A stretch of 64,000 nucleotides of DNA from Salinadaptatus halalkaliphilus (lineage in GTDB: Archaea > Halobacteriota > Halobacteria > Halobacteriales > Natrialbaceae): the NCBI RefSeq assembly GCF_006543045.1, contig NZ_RBZW01000058.1:62001-126000 (forward strand), in the 5' to 3' direction. The position numbers and the translations under genes are program-made. Positions 17,380 through 25,626 of the stretch are shown piece after piece (positions within the stretch are counted from its first letter, which is position 1; each line of letters starts with the position of its first letter). A model generated the notes under the pieces. The model was not told the origin of the DNA. It saw only the letters and a list, made by a program, of their open reading frames with translations, and ran no database searches.

Positions 17380-18279
17380 ATGCAATTCGTCGAAGAAATC
17401 GTCGTCGACGAGTTTCTCCCGACGGTGCGGTCGCTGCTGGCGGGGAAACTCCGCGAGCGAGGACTCACGCAAAGCGAGGTCGCTACCGTCCTCGGCATTA
17501 GCCAGAGTGCGGTCTCGAAGTACGCCCACGCCGATGTCGCGACCAACGATCGAATCGCGACCGACGAGCGCGTCGAGGCCCTGACCGAAGAGTTGGCCGA
17601 CGGGTTGGCGTCGGGAGATGTCACCCCAGTACAGGCGCTCATCGAAATCGAGGTGTTGATCCGCGAGTTAGAATCCGGCGGTGATCTCCTCGCACAACTC
17701 CACGAGGACGCCGTCCCTGGTCTCGCCGACCGCGACTCGAGTTTCCGCATTCACGATCCGGATAGCGACTTGCGCACCACTGAACGAGTGCTTTCGTCGC
17801 TGCGACGCGGACTGCGGTTGCTCGAGAACACGAGCGGATTCGCAGGGCTCATCCCGGCGGTCGGCTCGAACCTCGTCGCGTGTACCCCCGACGCCGCCGA
17901 TCTGGACGACGTCGCCGGCGTCCCGGGTCGGATCTTCGACGTCAAGGGACAGGCGACCGTCCCTGCTGACCCCGAGTTCGGCGTCTCCGAGCACGTCGCG
18001 ACCGTGTTGCTCGCTGCCCGCCGAGAGGGGAGTGACGTCTCGGCAGCGATCAACGTCAGATACGAGCCGGCGCTGCTCGAGACACTCGCCGAGGCAGGAT
18101 ACGTCACGGCCGAATTCGACGAATCGGAGGCGATCGAACGACGAATCGCCGAGACGCTCGCTGACGAGCCCGACGCGACGGTACTGTACCAGACCGGCGG
18201 GATGGGAATCGAGCCGTTGATTTACGTGTTGGGAACCGACGCCGAGTCCGTCGCAGAGACGATTCGCTCGCTCGTATAA
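17380..18279 (+). CDS. HTH-ThiN regulator (ThiR-like)
   Basis: 299 residues in two parts. Residues 1-60 form an XRE-like helix-turn-helix (LRERGLTQSEVATVLGISQSAVSKYAHAD), followed by a helical linker. The C-terminal about 180 residues match the ThiN domain, with VGSNLVACTPDAADLDDVAGVPGRIFDV, AINVRYEPALLETLAEAGY and TVLYQTGGMGIEPLIYVLG. Fused to ThiD, ThiN is a thiamine-phosphate synthase. Fused to an HTH it is ThiR, an archaeal repressor that senses thiamine phosphates and controls thiamine synthesis and uptake genes. No thiamine gene or obvious operator lies nearby. Confidence 0.82.
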   Translation: MQFVEEIVVDEFLPTVRSLLAGKLRERGLTQSEVATVLGISQSAVSKYAHADVATNDRIATDERVEALTEELADGLASGDVTPVQALIEIEVLIRELESGGDLLAQLHEDAVPGLADRDSSFRIHDPDSDLRTTERVLSSLRRGLRLLENTSGFAGLIPAVGSNLVACTPDAADLDDVAGVPGRIFDVKGQATVPADPEFGVSEHVATVLLAARREGSDVSAAINVRYEPALLETLAEAGYVTAEFDESEAIERRIAETLADEPDATVLYQTGGMGIEPLIYVLGTDAESVAETIRSLV

Positions 18280-18308
18280 CATCGTCCGCGTATTCCAAGC
18301 CACGAACC

Positions 18309-19001
18309 ATGACAGCCGACACTGCACAGGAATTCTACGGCCGCTGGGAGCGGCTTTACGATCTGATCGCGCGTCGAACGCCCGGCATTCCGGCGCTGCG
18401 TCGACGCGGAGCACTCGCTTGTCGACTCGAGCCCGGCGATACCGTCGTCGAGATGGGCTGTGGGACGGGTGCGAACCTGCCGTACCTGCGAGAACAGGTC
18501 GGCCCCGATGGCACTGTGGTCGGCATCGACTTCACCGGGCCGGTACTCGAGCGTGCACGCACGCACACAGCCGAGTACGACAACGTCCACGTCGTTCGCG
18601 GTGATGCGACGCAGCCACCGATCGGGTTCGACGCCGACACCATGGACGGGAGGGCCGATATCGATGCTATCCTCGCAACGTTCGTCGTCGGAATGCTCGC
18701 GGATCCGCCGGGGGCGGTCGACGACTGGTGTGAGCTGGTTGGCCCGGACGGACACGTTGTGCTCGCAAACGCCGCGTTGAGCGACGAGTGGTACGCACTA
18801 CCGGTCAACGCCGTCTTTCGGGCGGTCGTCGTCCTGTCGACACCGCCGACGACGAAGCTGCGGTACGAGGGCCAACCCCATCGCCGCCTGGACGAGAAGA
18901 TCGCTGGCGCCCACAGCCGTCTTCGCGAGCGCTCGAGTGCAGTTGCCGACGAAACCCACGTCTTCGGGGTCGTTCGACTCACCGGCGGCCGACTCGAGTA
19001 G
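18309..19001 (+). CDS. Class I SAM-dependent methyltransferase
   Basis: 230 residues. Motif I is VVEMGCGTGANLPYL, motif post-I VVGIDFTG, and a motif II/III region reads DAILATFVVGML with GPDGHVVLANA. The N-terminus (AQEFYGRWERLYDLIARR) resembles the ubiquinone/menaquinone-type methyltransferases. The substrate is unknown. It starts 29 bases after the ThiR-like gene and may be read with it. It ends with a basic helix and VFGVVRLTGG. Confidence 0.85.
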   Translation: MTADTAQEFYGRWERLYDLIARRTPGIPALRRRGALACRLEPGDTVVEMGCGTGANLPYLREQVGPDGTVVGIDFTGPVLERARTHTAEYDNVHVVRGDATQPPIGFDADTMDGRADIDAILATFVVGMLADPPGAVDDWCELVGPDGHVVLANAALSDEWYALPVNAVFRAVVVLSTPPTTKLRYEGQPHRRLDEKIAGAHSRLRERSSAVADETHVFGVVRLTGGRLE

Positions 19002-19113
19002 CTGTCACGCGGGTAGCCGGCTGTCGAGGTTGGCGACCTGCACCGCATTACGACACCAGCATCGATCGCCTCCGTACAGCGCATATCGACGGTTACCGAG
19101 CATCGCTGTGGGT

Positions 19114-19124
19114 TTGCACAATAT
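19114..19124. promoter_or_regulatory. TTGCACAATAT motif upstream of the HTH gene
   Basis: The 11-mer TTGCACAATAT lies about 45-55 bases before the ATG of the TrmB-like regulator and just upstream of its TATA element. The same 11-mer occurs at 19955-19965 before the hypothetical gene at 19631-19912. It may be a shared operator. Confidence 0.4.
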
Positions 19125-19152
19125 ACACACAACCCTTATACCGGCCGGTCTC

Positions 19153-19165
19153 CTATCGACGATAG
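19153..19165. promoter_or_regulatory. Palindrome at the probable transcription start
   Basis: CTATCG-A-CGATAG is a perfect 6+1+6 palindrome directly before the ATG at 19170. A TATA-like CTTATA lies at about 19135-19140, so the palindrome covers the expected start of transcription, a usual place for repression. Confidence 0.4.
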
Positions 19166-19169
19166 AACT

Positions 19170-19574
19170 ATGGGAAACTCGCTGGCTGAACAACTGCAAC
19201 AGGATATGGAGTGTGAAGGGTTACTCGAGTGTATTCACGGCCTCAAACAGCTCGATAAGGATTGCTTTCGCGTATTGGTCGAAAGCGAAGAGCCGCTGAC
19301 GATCGACGACATCGCCGATCGCGTCGACCGCGAGCGTTCGACGGCCTACCGTGCGATCCAGCGGTTGCTCCAGAGCGGTTTCATCCAGAAAGAACAGATC
19401 AACTACGATCAGGGCGGATACTACCACGTCTACTATCCGACCGACCCGAGCCAGATCGCAACCGACATGCAACGGATGCTCAACGACTGGTACGCCAAGA
19501 TGGGTCAACTCATCCACGAGTTCGAAAACAAGTACGACCAGGTCGAGGACCGCAGTGTCACAGTCGAAGGGTAA
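19170..19574 (+). CDS. TrmB-like winged-helix regulator, OxsR-type candidate
   Basis: 134 residues. A winged HTH spans residues about 25-90 (LTIDDIADRVDRERSTAYRAIQRLLQSGFIQKEQ), followed by a short wing (GGYYHVYYPTD) and a C-terminal helix ending WYAKMGQLIHEFENKYDQ, probably for dimerisation. Three cysteines occur before the HTH (at residues 15, 21 and 32). The sequence resembles, from memory, the haloarchaeal TrmB-type redox regulator OxsR, which uses a cysteine to sense oxidants. A thioredoxin gene lies 660 bases downstream, which fits a thiol-redox role. That specific assignment is uncertain; the HTH class is clear. Confidence 0.75.
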   Translation: MGNSLAEQLQQDMECEGLLECIHGLKQLDKDCFRVLVESEEPLTIDDIADRVDRERSTAYRAIQRLLQSGFIQKEQINYDQGGYYHVYYPTDPSQIATDMQRMLNDWYAKMGQLIHEFENKYDQVEDRSVTVEG

Positions 19575-19630
19575 CGATATCGGCGTTTCGCTCGAGCGTC
19601 CTAGCCCCCGTCAGCTGGTATCAGCGCTCG

Positions 19631-19912
19631 TCAAATGGTATCTGTTGGTTCGTACTCAGTGGCCATCCGGGTCGCCTCGGTGGCGTACTGTGCTTGTACC
19701 GCCGGATCGCCGACGGTACCGAGATTCGATGAATCGACGGTGACTGCTGCCGTCGTCGAACGCGTATCCGTCGAACTCGTCAGCGCCCGCTCTTTTCGGC
19801 GGTATCGCGTGCCATCGGGTGTCGCATAGATCAAAATGATCAGATTCTGTTCGTCGTCCGAATAGGTGCGTTCGACCAGCCAGACGCGTACCGTCTCGAT
19901 GTCGTCGGCCAT
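19631..19912 (-). CDS. Conserved hypothetical protein
   Basis: 93 residues: MADDIETVRVWLVERTYSDD, then QNLIILIYATPDGTRYRRKE, then a Ser/Thr-rich stretch (LTSSTDTRSTTAAVTV) and an acidic tail. It looks like a small beta-sheet protein with a flexible end. No named family is recognised. The ATG at 19912 was chosen because a TATA-like ACTATTATG lies about 28 bases before it, suiting a leaderless transcript. An inverted repeat sits just upstream of that TATA element and includes the motif shared with the neighbouring regulator gene. Confidence 0.6.
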   Translation of the reverse strand: MADDIETVRVWLVERTYSDDEQNLIILIYATPDGTRYRRKERALTSSTDTRSTTAAVTVDSSNLGTVGDPAVQAQYATEATRMATEYEPTDTI

Positions 19913-19945
19913 AGTTGGCGATACGGACTCACCCAGCATAATAGT

Positions 19946-19962
19946 TTGTGCATATTGCACAA
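19946..19962. promoter_or_regulatory. Inverted repeat upstream of the hypothetical gene
   Basis: TTGTGCA-TAT-TGCACAA has perfect 7-base arms and a 3-base spacer. It lies immediately upstream of the TATA element of the gene ending at 19631 and contains the start of the 11-mer also found at 19114-19124. Confidence 0.45.
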
Positions 19963-20235
19963 TATTTCTTGCAGAGATATTGTTTATGCCAGCAGCTATA
20001 GCCTCGACGCTACGACGGTATCCCACGGGGTCGGGCCCGGTAGCAGTTATGACTTTCCGTCCTATTCCAGGGATAATGGCACCTCAAGACCGACCAACAG
20101 CGTCCAATATGGTTTCGGTTGTCGGTCCGGTCCACCGGTTGACGCTCGAGTGACGGCCACGGTGTGATCGTCGCACGCCTATATTGTATAATAAATACAA
20201 AATAATTAAACACTCTCGTCCCGTAGGACAGCGTG

Positions 20236-20595
20236 ATGACACCTGATGCATCCGATGGGTCTGCGGAACGGTCACCAACTGATCCACTCGACATCGAGAG
20301 CGACGCCCACCTCGAGGCGGTTCGCGACGAGCACGATGTCGTCCTCGTCGACTTCTATGCCGACTGGTGTGGCCCCTGCAAGATGCTCGAGCCGGTTCTT
20401 GAGGATCTTGCTTCGGAGACGGCGGCGACGGTTGCGACGGTCGACGTCGACCAGCAGCAACAACTCGCCGGCGACTACGGCGTTCGCGGCGTACCGACAC
20501 TGGTCTTTTTCGCCGGTGGCGAGCAGGTCGAACAGCACACAGGCGCATTGTCAGGTGACCGACTGCGATCGATCGTCGAGAACTACACCGACTGA
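20236..20595 (+). CDS. trxA: Thioredoxin
   Basis: 119 residues. The canonical active site is WCGPCK (VDFYADWCGPCKMLEPVLEDL), followed by the cis-proline loop GVRGVPTLVFF and the GALSGDRLRSIVENY end. An N-terminal extension of about 25 acidic residues precedes the fold, common in haloarchaea. It reduces protein disulfides in the cytoplasm. The ATG at 20236 was taken rather than the GTG one codon earlier. The AT-rich stretch at 20180-20210 is the likely promoter. Confidence 0.92.
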   Translation: MTPDASDGSAERSPTDPLDIESDAHLEAVRDEHDVVLVDFYADWCGPCKMLEPVLEDLASETAATVATVDVDQQQQLAGDYGVRGVPTLVFFAGGEQVEQHTGALSGDRLRSIVENYTD

Positions 20596-20636
20596 ACGCC
20601 ACACCGACCCCGACGTGCGCGATGTGATTATCGTCG

Positions 20637-20726
20637 GCTCATATCGTCTGCCGTACCGTTTTGCCGGAGACCGCGAGCCGTCCTGGGGTCGCTCCGGTAC
20701 CCACCCACAATATCCGTATCAGACAC
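20637..20726. repeat. Degenerate copy of the palindromic repeat family
   Basis: Within the gap 20596-20976 the stretch CCGTACCGTTTTGCCGGAGA, then CGCGAGCCGTCC, then TCGCTCCGGTAC and finally AATATCCGTATCAGAC follows the order of the intact 81-bp repeats with many substitutions. The rest of this 381-base gap shows no gene; a promoter for the UspA gene must lie near its end. Confidence 0.45.
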
Positions 20727-20976
20727 CCCCGGCCTCTCGGCGGCCGTTTCGGCCCACGAGCGAATCTCGAATCGTTCGCACTCGAGGCCGAAGCATAGCT
20801 CGAATCCTGGCCCGCCACTGCAAGCTCCAGTCGCTCGTCGAGTCCGAACGGAGCAATTGAACGGTTCGTGTCACTGTATCGTCACTCCGAAACGAGAATA
20901 TCGAATCCGTCCTCGTTCCACGGCCGATAGAATTGACCACAGAATTATCACCATTCCTCGAGTAGACGGAAGTGAA

Positions 20977-21426
20977 ATGTACGACCGAATACTGTTACCG
21001 ACGGATTTGAGCCCCGGCGTCAACGAGGCGATCGACCACGCGATCGACGCAGCACAGCGCTACGACGCCGAGTTGCACGTCCTCTACGTCGTCGACGCGG
21101 AGGCCTACAGCTCCTATCCCGGCGACGAGTACGTCCACGAGTTTGAGGGGTTAGAGAACGCTCTCGAGCAGGCGGGCCGCGATGCGGTCGCGTCGATCGC
21201 CGACCGGGCGGCCGACGCCGGCGTCGATACCGAAACTGTCGTCCGCCACGGCGTTCCCCACCAGGAAATCCTGCTGTACATGGACGAAGGCGATGTCGAT
21301 CTGACGGTCGTCGGCTCGAAAAACCGATCGGGAGAATATCGACGGTTACTCGGTAGCGTCGCCGAACGCGTCGCGAACATGGCCGAACGACCGGTGACGA
21401 TCGTCAAGACTCCCGTCGACGAGTAA
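20977..21426 (+). CDS. Universal stress protein (UspA family)
   Basis: 149 residues. The UspA fold is seen in the opening strand MYDRILLPTDLSPGVNEAIDHAI, AELHVLYVVDAEAY, a helix with AGRDAVASIADRAADAGVD, and VDLTVVGSKNRSGEYRRLLGSVAERV, which matches the ATP-binding G-2x-G-9x-G(S/T) region in degenerate form. It ends RPVTIVKTP. It is a cytoplasmic stress-linked nucleotide-binding protein. The ATG at 20977 begins the first conserved strand. Confidence 0.9.
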   Translation: MYDRILLPTDLSPGVNEAIDHAIDAAQRYDAELHVLYVVDAEAYSSYPGDEYVHEFEGLENALEQAGRDAVASIADRAADAGVDTETVVRHGVPHQEILLYMDEGDVDLTVVGSKNRSGEYRRLLGSVAERVANMAERPVTIVKTPVDE

Positions 21427-21522
21427 CGAGCCCTCGAGAACCCGGATGATACGAATACCGTGTGAGGAGGAGCTACTCATGAATCGCTATTCCTTTGTAC
21501 ACTCTTTCCATACGGACCCTCA

Positions 21523-22470
21523 ATGAAAGGTCGTGCTGCTGCTCCTGCTGCTGGGACAATTCTTTGTGCGTTCGCAACAGGATACGGATCCGCGTTCGGT
21601 ATCGACAAATACGGGACTGCGACTGTAGAACTCGATAATTCTGGAACGGTTACGGGAGCGGTCAAAGGAAAATCCAACATCGATACGACGCTCATCGAAC
21701 GGTGCGCCGAACGTTGTATCGAACGGTTCGGAGACGGGGAAGGAGCGACCGTGACGACCGATAGTGATATTCCGATGGCCGCGGGCCTCAAATCCTCGAG
21801 CGTCGTCGCCAACGCGTCCGTACTGGCGACACTCGATGCGCTCGACGTTGCAATCCTCGATGCAACGACACAGAACGGCGTCCGGAGCGATGGTGGACAG
21901 CGACGTATCACCGGGCAAAACGACGCCACTAGCACCAACGACGCCGATCACTCGGTGACGATGCTAGAAGCAACTCGCATCGGCGTCAACGCAGCACGGG
22001 ATGCAAACGTCACCACGACCGGTGCGTTCGACGATGCGACGGCATCAATGTTCGGTGGTGTGACAGTGACAGATAATTCAGAAGACGAGCTCATTCAACG
22101 CGACACCATCGACTGGGATGTCCTGGTTTGGACGCCACCAAAACAGGCGTTCAGTTCCGAAGTCGATCACGATCGTTGTAAACAGTTGGCACCGGTTGCT
22201 GACGAAATACTCGACATGGTAGTAGAGGGGAGGTATAAGGAAGCGATGATGCTGAACGGATTTGCGTTTTGTACGGCGCTACGGTTTACTGCAGAACCGA
22301 TTCTCGAAGCGTTACCAGCGACGAAGGGCGTCTCTCTTTCTGGATCCGGACCGAGCTTTGTTGCCGTCGGCGAGCGAGAATCCCTCGAGTCGGTTAAAGA
22401 AAAGTGGGAGCTTCGCGAGGGGTCAGTCTGGTTTACGACGACGGTGGAAGACGGTGCACGAATCTTATGA
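21523..22470 (+). CDS. aroK: Archaeal shikimate kinase (GHMP type)
   Basis: 315 residues. GHMP kinase layout: an N-terminal RAAAPAAGTILCAFATGYGSAFGID, the phosphate-binding loop IPMAAGLKSSSVVANA, and the C-terminal motif VSLSGSGPSFVAVG. Archaea use this GHMP-family enzyme in place of bacterial AroK to phosphorylate shikimate. A loop of about 30 polar residues after the ATP loop (QNGVRSDGGQRRITGQ, then NDATSTNDAD) is longer than usual, and base usage is more AT-rich than in neighbours. aroD lies 590 bases downstream, convergent. In many haloarchaea chorismate mutase sits next to this gene; here it is 3.2 kb away in the opposite direction. Confidence 0.9.
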   Translation: MKGRAAAPAAGTILCAFATGYGSAFGIDKYGTATVELDNSGTVTGAVKGKSNIDTTLIERCAERCIERFGDGEGATVTTDSDIPMAAGLKSSSVVANASVLATLDALDVAILDATTQNGVRSDGGQRRITGQNDATSTNDADHSVTMLEATRIGVNAARDANVTTTGAFDDATASMFGGVTVTDNSEDELIQRDTIDWDVLVWTPPKQAFSSEVDHDRCKQLAPVADEILDMVVEGRYKEAMMLNGFAFCTALRFTAEPILEALPATKGVSLSGSGPSFVAVGERESLESVKEKWELREGSVWFTTTVEDGARIL

Positions 22471-23058
22471 ATACATGTTTGATTTGTGTCTTTCCCGGGA
22501 TTTTATCGAACATTGAAATTACCAGTTGAGAGAATCCATATTCGGTAGCTCGTCGAGATGTGCATCTGCCATGGTCCTCTGTGGAGTCCCGCACTCCTGT
22601 CGACTACTCTTCGTTCTCGCCGCTGAGATCGTCCATACAGCCGGCGAAACCAACGGTCGCTTCCGCACTGACTGCTTTCATGAACGTACATCGATTTCAG
22701 TAGCTACTTCCTGCATCAGTGTCTGCCATGCGCTATCTTCTCATCGCATCGCAGAGAATGTATTTTATAGTTGTGTCGGTTGGACAGATGTGCTCTGGTT
22801 GCATTCACGACCGACGCTGTTGGTAATACGGCGATGATCGATCGGTCACTGGAGTCGTTCGTGTTGTTGAAGGGATCTCGAACTAGCCGTTTCGTAACGA
22901 GGGATGGTTAGTAGTTGGTTCCCTGGGTTGGACGCCCGATCCCCATTCGAAGTCACTTTACTCACATATGGACTATTGTAATTCAGTGAGCGGGCTGCGG
23001 TCGATCGGAGAGAGCAGCGACCGAAAATACGGAGCAATGTGGCTGGTACTCGAGCGCA
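22471..23058. other. Intergenic region, no gene recognised
   Basis: 588 bases between the convergent aroK and aroD genes. Short open frames exist on both strands but have arginine/serine-rich, shadow-like content and no family resemblance. Two AT-rich patches (near 22750 and 22970) are present. Decayed DNA is possible. Confidence 0.4.
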
Positions 23059-23733
23059 TTATACGAGGTCGTCGGCGAGACGGCGGAGCGTCTCGATATC
23101 GTACTGGCCGGGTGCCGTTGCCTTCGTCGGGTCGACCGGTGCATATCCGATTGCGGAACCGTACGCGAACGCGACGGCCCGCGTGTGACCGCCGACAGCA
23201 CCCATCGACATGGTAGCGACCGTTTCACCACGTGAACTGTGTTTGTATGTCACCTCGAGGAGAGCGAGCGTATCATCGTAGTCGTCTGCTGTGACAGCGA
23301 GCTTGGCAACGTCGCCGTATTCGCCAGCGTCACGTAAGAGGCGACTCAGTTCGTCTGCGGGAGGTGTCTCCTCGAAGTTGTGCGTCGAAACGATAACCGA
23401 GACGTCCTGTTGCGATGCTGCCTCGAGTAGTTCGGTTCCGTCTCCGTCCTCGAGTGACGCCAGTTCGATGTCGACGGCTTCGACGTTGGGAGAATCGACT
23501 GCCGTGGTCAGCGTCTCGATCCGGTTTTCGTCAGGTGCCTCACCACCTTCCCACTCGGCGCGGTTCGTCACGATGAGAGGCAGGTCGCCGTCGTATTCGG
23601 CGAGGGCCTCGAGCGGAGAGTCGGCGAGGTCCATTCGGAACTCGATAGCGTCGGCGGACGGACGCGCATTCGGTTCCTCAGAGAGATCCGCTATCGCCGC
23701 AGCAAGCGTAAACGGCTCGAAATCGAGTGTCAT
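23059..23733 (-). CDS. aroD: Type I 3-dehydroquinate dehydratase
   Basis: 224 residues. Type I (Schiff-base) features: DAIEFRMDLADSPLE (EFRxD), the catalytic-base His in VIVSTHNFEETPP, the Schiff-base Lys in GDVAKLAVTADDYDD, and the substrate-binding end MSMGAVGGHTRAVAFAYGSAIGYAPVD. It converts 3-dehydroquinate to 3-dehydroshikimate. The ATG at 23733 begins the usual LDFEPFTLAA start; the longer frame to 23871 runs into the remnant insertion sequence. A TATA-like AATATTTATAT lies just upstream. Confidence 0.92.
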   Translation of the reverse strand: MTLDFEPFTLAAAIADLSEEPNARPSADAIEFRMDLADSPLEALAEYDGDLPLIVTNRAEWEGGEAPDENRIETLTTAVDSPNVEAVDIELASLEDGDGTELLEAASQQDVSVIVSTHNFEETPPADELSRLLRDAGEYGDVAKLAVTADDYDDTLALLEVTYKHSSRGETVATMSMGAVGGHTRAVAFAYGSAIGYAPVDPTKATAPGQYDIETLRRLADDLV

Positions 23734-23827
23734 ACCTGGACGAGTGGTGGTATAATATTTATATCTACTGTCGTCTGTACTGGCGGTGTTCAGATAAGGA
23801 TGAGGCGATTCGTTTTCTGAGTGATCT
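23734..23827. other. Promoter of aroD and possible left end of the IS6 remnant
   Basis: An AT-rich TATTTATATCTACTG precedes aroD. Next to it GGCGGTGTTCAGATAAGGAT at 23783-23802 resembles the terminal repeats of haloarchaeal IS6-family elements, but no matching right end was found. Confidence 0.35.
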
Positions 23828-24390
23828 ATGCCCGAAAACGACCGCCTCAACGGTTGTTTAGACGAGATCACCGTAGCGTTTGTTGAACAAGAAGCGACAC
23901 CGCGATTGCTAATGAAGCGCAGTATTTAGCTGCATCTTGCTGACTCTCGCTTTTGAATACTGTATCTATTATTGAGGTATTTGGTGTCGAACGCGCTCAG
24001 CCCACCGTTCACAATTGGGTTCTCATGGCCGACCTACAGCCCGGGTCTGGTCGGTGTCCGGATTACGTTTCGGTTGACGAAACTATAATCTAACTAAATA
24101 ATGAGCAGTATTGGCTGTACACTGCAGTCGATCCTGAGACTAACGAATTGTGCCATACAAAGCTTGAACCGACAACAGCAAAGGTACTCGCTCATTCGTT
24201 TCTGACGGAATTCTCCGAGAAACACGACATCTTCGACGCCGTGTTTTCCGTCGATGGATCGCACTCGTTACAAGATGCATGTCAGCGTCACGGCTTCGAT
24301 TTCAGATCCGAGCAACATGGAAATCGGAATGCTGTTGAACGTGTCCTTCGATATAAAACGACGGACTTTCTGTTTCTCAAACTTCTTTAG
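23828..24390 (+). pseudogene. IS6-family transposase remnant
   Basis: The first frame reads MPENDRLNGCLDEITVAFVE then QEATPRLLMKRSI and meets an in-frame TAG where the family has Gln (SIQLHL). Another frame resumes with QYWLYTAVDPETNELCHTKL, SEKHDIFDAVFSVDGSHSLQ and GFDFRSEQHGNRNAVERV. This is the wording of haloarchaeal IS6-type DDE transposases, in which the lost middle part carries the first Asp. At least one stop, several frameshifts and an internal deletion make it inactive. The right end is cut off near 24390, where another remnant begins. Confidence 0.8.
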
Positions 24391-24645
24391 CTGAAATAGA
24401 GGGCGCTAAGCCCTCGTCCGTAAGGAGCGAACAGAGCATAGCGACGGGGATACAGCGTTCACAAGAGCAAGCTCTTGTACAGCCCATCAGAACTTCGGTT
24501 CTGAGGACGCCCGCACGAGAACTCCGTTCTCGTGGATGCTGTGGATACGCTTTCCGTGTCTGCAAGTCGCGTCGTAGAAGCAGGAAGCTCCGTCCTCAAG
24601 GAACGAACGGCGCAAGCCGTGAGTGAGTAGGGCGGAGTAGTTCAC
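24391..24645 (+). pseudogene. IS200/IS605-family tnpB 3' end remnant with right end
   Basis: The last codons before the TAG at 24628-24630 read VDAVDTLSVSASRVVEAGSS then VLKERTAQAVSE, a typical C-terminus of haloarchaeal TnpB proteins (IS1341-type). Upstream the frame is broken by stops. The stretch after the stop (GGCGGAGTAGTTCAC) resembles the right end of such elements. In intact elements this 3' region also encodes the guide (omega/re) RNA, so a relic of that RNA is possible here. No upstream nuclease part remains. Confidence 0.65.
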
Positions 24646-24695
24646 GAGATAGAGTATCTAAGACGTGTGTTTTAAATCCTACCGATTCTCTCGCT

Positions 24696-24711
24696 GCTCA
24701 ACTTTGTTCAG
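24696..24711. repeat. Direct repeat, left copy (att-like)
   Basis: GCTCAACTTTGTTCAG. The right copy at 25706-25721 differs at one base and forms part of the chorismate mutase 3' end (codons for LNKVEQ on the minus strand). The two copies bracket about 1 kb containing the toxin-antitoxin genes. Confidence 0.55.
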
Positions 24712-24802
24712 GTAGATGAAATCCATGGTACGAGTCACAGAAAATATCTGCCGTGGGTAATAGTGGGCAACACTTATTCAGCAGTGGGTCCAAGTCGGTA
24801 AC

Positions 24803-25042
24803 ATGACGAAAGTAGATGCTCGGGACCTACGAACTAACGAGACCGATGATCGAGGTCGAATCTATCTCGGAACGGAGTACGCGAACAAGCGTGTGACCGT
24901 CGCCGTTGTTGAGGTAGAATCTGACCATCCCAACGAAGATGAACTGGCTGCTGCGTACCGCGAGGCATCTGAGAGTGCGGAAGAGCTTGCAGAAGAGTGG
25001 GACGAAGCATCGGACGAGGCGTGGGACAGGCTGGATAAATGA
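24803..25042 (+). CDS. Antitoxin of a MazEF-like pair (AbrB-like N-terminus)
   Basis: 79 residues, acidic. The first half has the short strand pattern of swapped-hairpin AbrB/MazE-type antitoxins (TDDRGRIYLGTEYANKRVTV). The second half is an acidic helix rich in Glu and Asp (SAEELAEEWDEASDEAWDRL), fit to occupy the toxin's RNA-binding groove. Its stop overlaps the toxin start by four bases (ATGA), the usual coupling. A TATA-like ACTTATTC lies about 30 bases before the ATG. Family naming is by context and pattern. Confidence 0.65.
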   Translation: MTKVDARDLRTNETDDRGRIYLGTEYANKRVTVAVVEVESDHPNEDELAAAYREASESAEELAEEWDEASDEAWDRLDK

Positions 25043-25392
25043 GCGAGGACTCGGAAATTCGTCGCGGCGACGTTGTTATCGTTCGACTCGATCCTGCGGA
25101 AGGGCACGAAATGAAGAAAACTCGCCCTGCGGTAGTCGTCCAGAACGACGTTGGGAATAACAATGCTAGCACGACTATCGTTGCACCCGCGACGGGGACA
25201 TATCGGGGCTATCCGTTCGAGGTTCTCGTTGAAGCAGCGGAGTCGCCGTTCGAGAAGGATTCCTCGATTCGCCTCGATCAAATTCGTGTCGTCTCCATCG
25301 AAAAACGGATTCACTCGGTGCTTGGGAGTCTCGACAGAGAGTCGGTGGAGGCAGTGGACGAAGCGTTGAAACTGAGTCTCGGACTGGACTGA
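25039..25392 (+). CDS. MazF/PemK-type toxin endoribonuclease
   Basis: 117 residues. MazF/PemK fold signatures: RRGDVVIVRLDPAEGHEMKK, the conserved TRPAVVVQND strand, TTIVAPATG, a central GYPFEVLVEA, and SSIRLDQIRVVSIEKRI near the end. Such toxins cut single-stranded RNA at short motifs and are held inactive by the upstream antitoxin. The gene overlaps the antitoxin gene by four bases. The pair lies in an island between insertion-sequence remnants and chorismate mutase. Poly-T runs (GGCCTTTTTAGCG and GATTTTTCG) at 25480-25510 may end transcription. Confidence 0.85.
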   Translation: MSEDSEIRRGDVVIVRLDPAEGHEMKKTRPAVVVQNDVGNNNASTTIVAPATGTYRGYPFEVLVEAAESPFEKDSSIRLDQIRVVSIEKRIHSVLGSLDRESVEAVDEALKLSLGLD

Positions 25393-25626
25393 CGTATCTG
25401 CTGTGATCAGTATAGGCTGAGGCGTTACCGCTGCGGTCGTGATGCAAGCAGTGCACCCGCGAGCGACCAACGGGAGCGAGCGGCCTTTTTAGCGTAGATT
25501 TTTCGAGGAGCGGTGAGCGAGCAACGCGAGCGAACCCGACGAGAAAAAGGTACGTATGCACGTGTAGTGTCCGCTGGTTCTGGTGATCGGTCTACTGCTC
25601 AATCCGTTCAACACAAACCAACTGAA

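Noticed and set aside
22526-22837. 103-residue frame between aroK and aroD
   Set aside because: Cys/Ser-rich composition unlike haloarchaeal proteins and no recognisable domain.
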